DNA of 64,000 nt from Plectrocnemia conspersa. Taxonomy: Eukaryota; Arthropoda; Insecta; Trichoptera; Polycentropodidae. Positions within the stretch are counted from its first letter, which is position 1. Every line of letters starts with the position of its first letter. A program made the position numbers and the translations under genes. Below the pieces are notes generated by a model that did no database searches, was not told the origin of the DNA, and saw only the letters and a list, made by a program, of their open reading frames with translations. Of this stretch, positions 1 through 9,900 are shown piece after piece. The stretch lies in NCBI GenBank assembly GCA_009617715.1, contig VTFK01000086.1:310001-374000 (forward strand), given 5' to 3'.

Positions 1-3000
1 AAATCATTTTTTTTATACAGTAAATACGTTCGACTATTTATTAACCAATCGCATTCGTAATTGAAGAGCAAATACTTTCTTCATATTTTAACGAGAGATC
101 TTTGTTACACAATTCAAATTACAAAATCAAATTAGGTTGTAATCTCAAAATTTGTACAAACCCCTCATATGAACAGAAAAATAACCATAGAGTAAAATAA
201 ATTATACACACTCTGCTTACACTAATAAATAATGATTCACAATGTTTATGTAATTAGATTATTATGTCACTACATAGCAACCGGCACACATTTTATCAAA
301 AGAATAACACAATTATTTTAGTTATGAAATTAGATGATTTTGCTTCTATGCACTTGTATTTATAAATCGATATTTTTAACAAGAAATAGTTTTACCGATT
401 CGATGAGCAAGTACTTGAGTCCGCCACTCGGTCACTAACTATGGACAGTTTGCATTGGTTGGCTTGTTATATGAATGTGTGTACTATATCATTTCAAAGC
501 AGGGATTGCCAACTAATAATTTTAATGTGAAATAATAGATCATCAAAAATTGTGATGCGAAATGCGAGGAGCTGTAATAATATAATGCTACTTTATATAA
601 TATGATTTTTATTTACATATAATGACACATTAGTGCTTAGAATATGAAATTTTATTTATATCAAATATAATTTATGATTTAAATAAATACAAATATATTA
701 TAAATATTTTTCATCTTATCTTGAGAGCAGATAAATATAATTAATTGAGTTTCTGTATAAATGTTTATTATTATATTATTTATATATGTAAGATAATGCC
801 GAGCTTTTAAAATTGCTAAATTCTAGTTTTTTGCCTCAAAACACGTTCCAGCACTATCTCACGGTCTCCTATATTTTTACTCATCTTTGCAAAATTAAAC
901 AAAATATTTACAGAGATAGTTTGAACTTATTTCACATTAAAAATATTTTTTATTTAACTGCATTATTAATTTTATATTTATATTTCTTCGCATATTTTTT
1001 CAAAATAAAATAAAAGTAATAACATATAAACGAATAATCCAAAAATAATTTTGATTGTCACTATTATACATATTATAACAGTTAAATTAAGTTTACAATA
1101 TAAGTTACAAATATTAATAAGATAAATACCATTATTTATAAACACCTTCTAAAACATTTTTAATGATCAATATCATTGATCTTGGGAACTGACTCATTGA
1201 CATTGATGATTTTTGGTCGTGATTATGTGCCATGAAAATCTAAATACAATTAAATAGAGGCTATCTGTTGGCATTTTCAACGTTGACCCAAAATTAAACA
1301 GTATATAACAATATCAATGCTATAATTAATTTATGGTTTGAAAGGCTGTGGAAATTTTTTTATATATTGATCTCAATGTATAAAAATATTTATATATTGA
1401 GTTGAGTCAATACCGGGTTTCAAACTATTACATGTTAGAGTTTGGTTTATTTTTAATAACTTTAATCATAGAGTGCAGTTATATGTTATGTTATTTTGTT
1501 GGAAGCATTCCAAAATTGACCTTTGGGTACGAGGACAACCTGTGCAATATTTTCTTCGTCAATGGCAAACGAATCATATTTATTATAGTAGATATTCGAA
1601 CTACGCTTATATAAATAAATGATATAAAACAATTAAATAAATAAACTATGATAAATGTATATACATATTAATCTATAACACATAAAATATATTGATATGG
1701 CAAAACAAAGATAATTAAAAGAAATCATATCTCTCACACCATTTGACTTATATAATTGTTTTGAACACATGTAGTGATAAAAACATTATCGTAAACTATC
1801 GATGCTTAAACATTAATCAAATGCTGAGAATATACTTAGCTGTAATAATAAATAACTTAAATAGTAGCTGACCTGATTTTTGTAAATATTTATATTTTTA
1901 ATTATTTGAGGTATTTGTATGAATTCAATAGAAATATAACCTTAAGATAAAAAGAAGATTTTTACACATTTCCTATAATTTCCGAAACCTGTTTATCGTC
2001 AAGGGTAATTACACCATAATCTCTCAAGAGTGAGATCAACGAACTTTCCATTATTCACTTCTTGCTACAACTGAGTCAATCGATATTGTTATTGATATAA
2101 ATCCTTGAAAATATCCTTAAAATATTTTCCTTATATTTTTTTGAAGTATCAAGAGGAAATATTGCAAATAAAATATTCCTTATCACAAATCTAAACATAT
2201 ACAATCACAAAGACGATTTTTACGGCACCCAGATTTGAAACCGTTCTTATTTTTGATAGTTCAAATTTGTAATCATCTACAAAAGAGTAGTATCGCATTC
2301 GAATTACCATAAAAGTTACTAACGTTCCGACACAAGTGCACGTGACTAAACTTTCGATTTCGCAGTTAGTTACGAAACATTTTTTTCATTACAATTACAA
2401 CCTTTTTTTGTTCAAAATTAAATAGTCACTGTACATTTCGATCCATAAATATAGTTCTAATCGCATGAATCGCGATAAAGGTTTCGCTAAGTAATTTATT
2501 TGCTAAGTAGACATTGATTTATCGTTATTCGTAATCGCTTTTTTTTAACCGACGAACCGGAGATAAGAATTTATACTATAGGTACATTTTACTAGAAAAT
2601 GTTGTATACCTTAGTAAACTTTATTTATTAATATTAATGAGCAATAAATAATATTTTTTGTAATTAAATGGTGTAAGACCACTGTCTTGATTAAATATAC
2701 AATATGACAATCTACAAACGCTGCAACTGTTGCAATCAAACGATCTTGTTTTTAATGAACTAAAAGTATTTATGATGAATGAAAACTTTGAGAACCACTA
2801 ACCCACATAAGCAAATACTTTTATAGAATAATAATACTACGAGCGGCAAAATATAATGTTTATTAGTACTCAGATTATGCAATATTTAAATGTTTAATGT
2901 TCCTTAACCCATTTATACAAAATATTTTAATTTACATGTGGACACAAAAAAATATTTGTCAATGTCAGCATAGATAATCGGATTTAAGTGCTACACGAAA

Positions 3001-3475
3001 ACATCGTATATAAATATAGTTTATGTATATATTGAGAATAATCTAAGCACTGATGATATTAAGAACCTTATATAGTGATTAAAAGTAGAGTGACTTATTT
3101 TAAGATCCTAATCTTCTTCTTACGGAGCAAAAGAGTTCCGCAAGATCCGATGATGTAAGCTTAGTGTACATATAAAAATATGCGTATAAAGTAGTGATTT
3201 GAAAAAATGAGATTTTTGATTAACAAAAAAAAGATACTTAAATTTGTGTTTTTTAAAAAAAAAAAAGAAGTTCGGAAACTAAAGTTGGATCACCTTTATT
3301 TGTGTATATTCTGTATGATGGTCCTTAAACATGATTAATTTCTCATTGAGAATATATTGTAGATATTATTTTATATCATAGTATTTATGTTATAATCCTC
3401 AATTCCTTTTCATTCATTCTCTAGTGTAATGTAATGTAAATATATGTTTCAGTTAAATGGAATACATACTACATA
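1..3475. other. AT-rich intergenic DNA, no gene seen
   Basis: This stretch is very AT-rich. The open frames in it (for example 813-1013 and 1402-1614 on the plus strand) are short, hydrophobic or Lys/Asn/Ile/Phe-rich, and match no family I recognise. I see no splice-flanked coding segment, RNA gene or intact transposon. It is the region downstream of the minus-strand WD-repeat gene. Confidence 0.6.
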
Positions 3476-3803
3476 ACCAGCACCATAGACCAGTTGTACA
3501 AGTCGATGACAAATACACAAAACACTTGAGTTTGAATCTAATATGCATATGGATCTTAGTGTTTTTAGATTTCTATCGATTCTGAGAAATAAAAATATAA
3601 TTTATTAATTTTTGATAATCTCACGAATGAATGAATAAAATAAAATCAAGCGTAGTGGCATCTATTGATTGTAAGTTGTGATATTAATATTTAAAATTAA
3701 TAAAATAGATGTCACTTAATTTGATTTCAATCTAGTATCTTACTACTTATTAATTGTACGCATTGAGCGTTGCAACAGAAGATTTACAATAAATAAATAT
3801 TCA
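3476..3803 (+). repeat. tRNA-derived SINE, copy 1 (tail type A)
   Basis: The copy starts with a tRNA-like head containing a decayed A box (TAGACCAGTTGTA) and a B box (GAGTTTGAATC). A central core follows with the recurring motif CTCACGAATGAATG. The 3' tail reads AAAATCAAGCGTAGTGGCATC and onward, ending in an AATAAATAAATA stretch. The same core and tail recur near 34.95, 43.2 and 45.2 kb. The head is what an RNA polymerase III promoter would look like after decay. That this is a SINE is inferred from the tRNA-like head plus multiple copies. Confidence 0.65.
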
Positions 3804-3880
3804 ATCTACAGTCTAACAGGTGATGCAGCTTAAAAAATATAAGAATAATACATGTTTTAATATTTGTTAAAATATTCTTA

Positions 3881-3886
3881 TTTATT
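3881..3886 (-). promoter_or_regulatory. Poly(A) signal AATAAA of the WD-repeat gene
   Basis: AATAAA on the minus strand about 60 nt after the stop codon at 3947-3949. Another AATAAA lies directly after the stop (3941-3946), but it is very close to the coding end. In such AT-rich DNA either could be chance. Confidence 0.35.
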
Positions 3887-3946
3887 AAAAAATAAATATA
3901 TAAAATATAAGCTATTTTGCTAATAAAGCAAACACACAAATTTATT

Positions 3947-6900
3947 TTAATCACTTTTATTTGTATCAACTTTGCATGAAGATTGCTCTACAGCCATCGT
4001 AGAATCAGTTTTTGGAGTATCCATTGAGAAACAACTAAAAAATATCAATATTAAAGTAAAAAATATTTATTCAACATTCATGTTATCATTTTTACCTGTT
4101 GTGCTTAAGCATTTGTTGTGGATTCGAAAAGTGTTCTAAGCCTGATCTCAATTTCATTCTATCGCTCAGTGGTAACGGTGCGGAGAATTTGACTTCTGTA
4201 CAATCATACAAATCTAAAGCAGTGAACGGTGCTCCTTGAGACACTGGCACGCGCATCTACAATATCACAAATTTGTTTCAATTGACAGTGAATTGGTAAT
4301 GTTAATTTAGTGTTTGACCACCTCCTGTTGTTTGGAATGCTGCATCGCAAATCTCATGTTCATATGGTGCTTTAGGCCCGTATTAGCCAAGAAATTTTTG
4401 TTCATAATATCGCGTAGACCCATATTTTTTAATAGTTCATCTAGCGTTGGTTCTATGCATTTACTATCTGATATATTTCTTGCCTGTTTTCGCTCCACGC
4501 TTAAATTTGTTATGGTACTACCACTGATAGTAGAAGACGCATATTCTGTATAAAAAATGTATTTTTTTAAGTGAATTTTTAGTAAATGATTTTTAAAATA
4601 TTGAAGCTTTTCTATAAAAGTAGTATAATACATTTTCTTAACCATGTATCACATATATCAAAAAGTAAATAAACTTTACAACTTGCCTTAAATAATCTAA
4701 TATAATACTTAAATTTGTTGGAAATGCTACTATGTTTCTTCCTGTTTCTTCTTCCGAATACTACATCCATTATGCAACCAATGGATCAAGGTGTAATACA
4801 TACATTTAAAAATAATTACTTATTGACCACATTTAAACAATCATTAAGTGCTTTTGATGGTCAGAACAGCGAATCAATAACGCAATTCTGTAAAAAGTAT
4901 AACGTTTAAAAAATTGGTATTGCCTGGAGTAAAAATTCAATATTTATGATGAGTAATGTATGGAATAAGCTCACTGCCTAGTTGATTAGGTATAGTACGC
5001 AAATTGAAGAAGTTCACAATGTTATTAGCGAACTAATCTATATGACCAAAGAATTGGATCTATATATAGAAGAAGAGGACTTCAATTTGAACGAAAATAG
5101 GCAACAAAATTCTGATGGAATTTGAGGTCCAGATAAAAATAGTCTTCTTCAGAAGAACGGCAAGAAAACGAGCATCGGAGGCTTTTTAAAAATATTAAGC
5201 TCCTAGAAAAAAACAAGAATGATGCCTTTTTTAATATTCTGTTGTAACCTGATAGGTGTAAGCCCAATGCGTTACAAAAGGATAATTAATACCAACTGGT
5301 GAGTGGTGAATTGGTGACATCTATATAATTAATTATTATGTTCATTATAATTTACAATTAATATATGTCACTTTGCAACTGGATCCGAATTTTAATAATT
5401 TTATAAAAAAAAATTAAACATAAAAGTCTGCTGCAGGGGCCCGAACTCCTCTGGGTTACTAGTCTAGACCTTACCAACTAAGCTATTCCAACATTTAAGA
5501 TGTTATGCTTAAGAAGGATGATTGACGTGTCTAGAAGAAAAAAAAGAATCAATGTCTTTACAATAAAAGAGCTGATAAAGAGAATTCTTTAGTTCTTTGG
5601 ACATTAATCACAGAGATAAAACAACATGTAGTAATTTGTGGCATTAGGAAGATCGAATATCTTTCTTAAGATGGACAGTTCAAATGAATCATGTTACAGA
5701 GCAACCACAAAAACCACAAAAAACGTTCAGAACTAGTGTTGAGAAAGTAAAGAAAAATCATAAATTAATCCAGACAAGTAGTGATTGATCATCAATTACG
5801 GAACGAAGAGGAAGATTTAAACATAAAAATTTTATAATCATGTGAAAACATTGTATAAATCCATTGTAAGTCAAAGCATGTACATAAAACCAATAATATA
5901 TACATGTGAAAATGTTGTATGCACAGTGGCGTAGCTATGGGGGGGGGGGGGCGAATGGGGCGGGCCACCCCGGGTGACACATGCTTGGGGGCGGCATATT
6001 CGCGATGGAATCGTCTAGTGTGGTTCTTAACCCTGAATAATCTAAAATTTATGTAAATCTACGAATACCAATTTATTATTTTAAGAAATGCTGATTTTAG
6101 ACCCTGCAAAAAAATGTATGGGGGGGGCGGCAATTTTAAGGATTGCCCCGGGCGACACATACTCTAGCTACGCCACTGTGTATGCAGCAAATAATATCTA
6201 AAGTTAGACATGCCCCTAATTATTATACCTTTCTATAACTTTCACAGTGTCTAGCATTATGAATTTCATTTCCTACTTTCTTTTTAACTTACCTAAAACT
6301 TAATCAGTTACATAATATTAACAACCTTTTGAAAAGTAATGATTCATTTGTTAATCTGAATTCCAAACCTGCTTCCGCTTCGTTATCATCCCAGAGAGAT
6401 GGTCTTCTAGGATTATGCATTTTTTTCGGAGGTGGAAGAATACATTTCTCACGCTTCATATAATTCTCTAAGATGTGTAGAGTAGATTCTCTTTTAGAAA
6501 CAATCCAATCCTCCATGGGTATAATGGCGATATGATTACAACAAGTAACGATAATTTCAGGTCTACACCATCTCCAAAATTCCCTAGACAATAAATTAAA
6601 AATCACAATAAGTTTCAACTAACTTACATATGCGACGCCTAAAATCACTAGCATTCATGTCCAGTTTTTATGGTTTCTGTACTATTTAAAATATTAAATT
6701 TGTATGCTACTTCAAATGCAGGTGTCATAAAAAAGTTATATCATACACTGATAAATAAAAACAATTAATCAAAGTCATACCACCAACTGTTTGTTTCTAT
6801 GACATTACTAGCTGTTATCATGATTGTTTATAATTTTGGTTGTCAAAATAAGAACCATTCAAGTTAATTTCATTCATACACATATATATAAAATTAAAAT

Positions 6901-9900
6901 ATTGAAATAAAAATAATCATAAATCTGTTTTGATTTTAGACATCACATATATGTACATACTACACTAACTTACAAATTTTCTTCAACCAATTTAGTGGAA
7001 GACTTGGTTATATTTGTACTAGAGGTTAAGCTGTTCGTTTTAACGTTGATTTTAGACTGTGATTCATTACTCTCTCGCCCAGCTCCATAATAAAAAGATT
7101 GAAGTCCATATTGAATTGGTTTTCCCAAGATGCCGAAGGACGGATATCGTAAATTAATCGATTGGATACACGAATGATCAAATATGTCCCACACTTTCAA
7201 AACCTGATAGAAAAATGTTTTTAAATGTGTCAAATAGCATATATAGATTATATATTTTACCCCATTCTTAGTGAAGCTCATAACCAAACACATATGAGCT
7301 AATATAACAACGTCTACTATCTTAAAATGTTGTATTGGAAACACAGCGATCGGTTTAAACGTAACGACAGGCTCCCATAATCTAACGACACCGTCTCCTC
7401 CACCAGTAGTCAATACTTTAAGAGTTTCCGAATAGTAAAAACACGTTACACCCTGAAAAATATATACATTGAGTAAAAGTACATTTTAGATAATAGTAAT
7501 TCTAATTTACTCTTGGAATTTTGAATGTATAAGGATCTCTTATTCCTTCATCGTGTCTTATCACTACCGATGCATCAGGGTCGCTTGAGCAGGATACGAT
7601 TGAGTTGTGTTTCACGTGATCAACTTTTTTAACTGATCTCGCATGAACTCGTCTGCTGCATTGTATTTTACAAAATTGTTCATTCAAACCTCCCTGTAGT
7701 TCCTATAAGTAGTACATATAAGAATTACTATATTTATATTTTATATTAAATAATTGATTATGCTTACAATCCAAAAATAGGAGTTCAGTTTATCTTGCAC
7801 TTTTTTATGAAACAAACTAGTCTTGGGTTGCTTAAACGTTATCGTCGTTAAACCGCCCAGATCGTCTCCAATGACCAAACACGAGTGTGTGTTTGTTTTA
7901 GCAGATGCTTTGTAAGACATTGACTAAAATTAATTTAAAAAAGTTGTTTAGCAAATCACTTTGATTAAATATCACACTAATAATTACCATTGGTACATTA
8001 ATGATTCCTGTGATGAGAAAAATTGGAACGTGGCACAATGTAGATGCATCGTAGACCATCATACTTTTATCTGAAGCGGTTATAATGAGATTTTTATTAT
8101 CCTGAAAGTAAAAAATTAAAGGACAAATTTACCACAATCTATATTTCAAATAGTGTAAAAGAAAAAATAAAGCAATGAAAGAAATTTTATAGATTAATTA
8201 AAGTATTAAAGATAATCAGATAGCTTTTTGTAATATAGTTATAATAACTTTAAGAATTTGAGAAACACAGTTGGCTAAGCATGTACAGAATGATACATAA
8301 GTACATAGATATGTCTAGCTAAATATGATTTGAAATCAAAACATTAGTTATATATATAATTTTTTATGACTTTTATACATTTTTTTTAATACATACATAA
8401 TTTATTTATATGAGAATGGCTAGTAGAAAAATAACAAAAATAAAAAAGCAGCTCTATCAGCCTGTAAATTAATAGCAGTGTCGTCGTATAGTTTTAAGAG
8501 TGCCCGACAGGTTATAGTACGAATCAGGTATACAACACAAAGGTATAGCAGTAGCTTAAACTGGCCGCTCCACTTAAGATATGCACCATTATTTTTGAAA
8601 CGTGAAACTCATTGAAACTCATAATGAAAGTTCAAGAGTTCCGCAGCAAGACTTCTCATTCAGGTCAGGCATACTAAGTAGTGACATCAGTCCATTTCAT
8701 ATAAAGAAAGTAACAGTGAACGAAATAATTTCATTTCTGGAAATGAGTCATGAATTAGTACGCAATAGCCGAAGGTTTCTAGGAAGAATTGTTACTGTTC
8801 ACATTTGAAGTAGCGATATGTGTATAGACTGTTCTTTAACCAGCACGATAGACGAGTGGTATAAGTCTTTGCCTAATAACTTGAAAGACATGGATCTGAA
8901 TCTCATTTAGACCTTAGTGTATTTAAATTTCTATCGTATCATGGAGATCGGAATTAGTGATTATTATGTATAAGTATAATAGATTAGGTTTACCTAGAAT
9001 TTTTTGATCTCACGGATGAATATCGTGATGAGTAATTAGTCTTACATATTAGGTATTGAAAGTTCTCTGATAATTAGGTATTTCAGATCATAAAGAATAT
9101 CTTGTATATATTCAACAACAAAACAAAACTCCGCCTAGAGTGTGACATGGTCTGCACTCTTGCTGGTCCTGAGCCAGGATAAAGAAGGAGGGTTTCCATC
9201 GTGAGGCTAACGACCCAACATGGAGAAATCCACCTGGTTATGAAAAAGTCACAAAGAAATATTGTAATAAACCTGGCCCGATTCATAATGAATAAATGAC
9301 TGAACATAAATTTTGGAACCTGAAATGTGCAAACAATGTTACAACCAGGAAAGATGCAAACAATAGTGGAAGAAATATTAAAACTCAAGGTAGATCTGCC
9401 CTGCAAGAAATCAGGTGGAAAGAAGCAGGATAGATAAACAAACGGAATTACACATTTGCTACAGTGGATCAACCAAGGTGGCATAACGAAGTACAGGATT
9501 CAGGGTCATTGGTAAAACTACCAAATCTGTTCTAGGATCCGAACCAATCAACGATAGACTATCAAAATTAAAACTGAAAGGTACCATATTTAATATAACT
9601 TTCGTCAATGCATATGCTCCGACAGAAGAGGCACAAGAGTAAAATAAAGATAGATTTTATGAAGAACTTCAAAAGCAGTGTGAAGAAGTCTCTAAATATG
9701 ACGCATTAGTAATTCTAGGAGACTTCAATGCCAAAGTATGCAGAGAAGATATATTTAGAGAAGTGGCAGAACGGTACAGTTTACACGAAAATACAAATGA
9801 AAATGGTGAATGACTATCCTATTTTGCGGTAGCTAATAATCTAGTAATTACTAGCACATGCTTCCCACATAAGAACATTACAACGGGTTTCGTCCTGCCC

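Noticed and set aside
5426..5492. A functional tRNA gene
   Set aside because: Acceptor arms do not pair and the anticodon stem has mismatches. It is kept only as a tRNA-like repeat.
8602..8808. 68-residue plus-strand frame in WD-gene intron 4
   Set aside because: No homology, no splice or promoter context, and it sits among repeat sequences.
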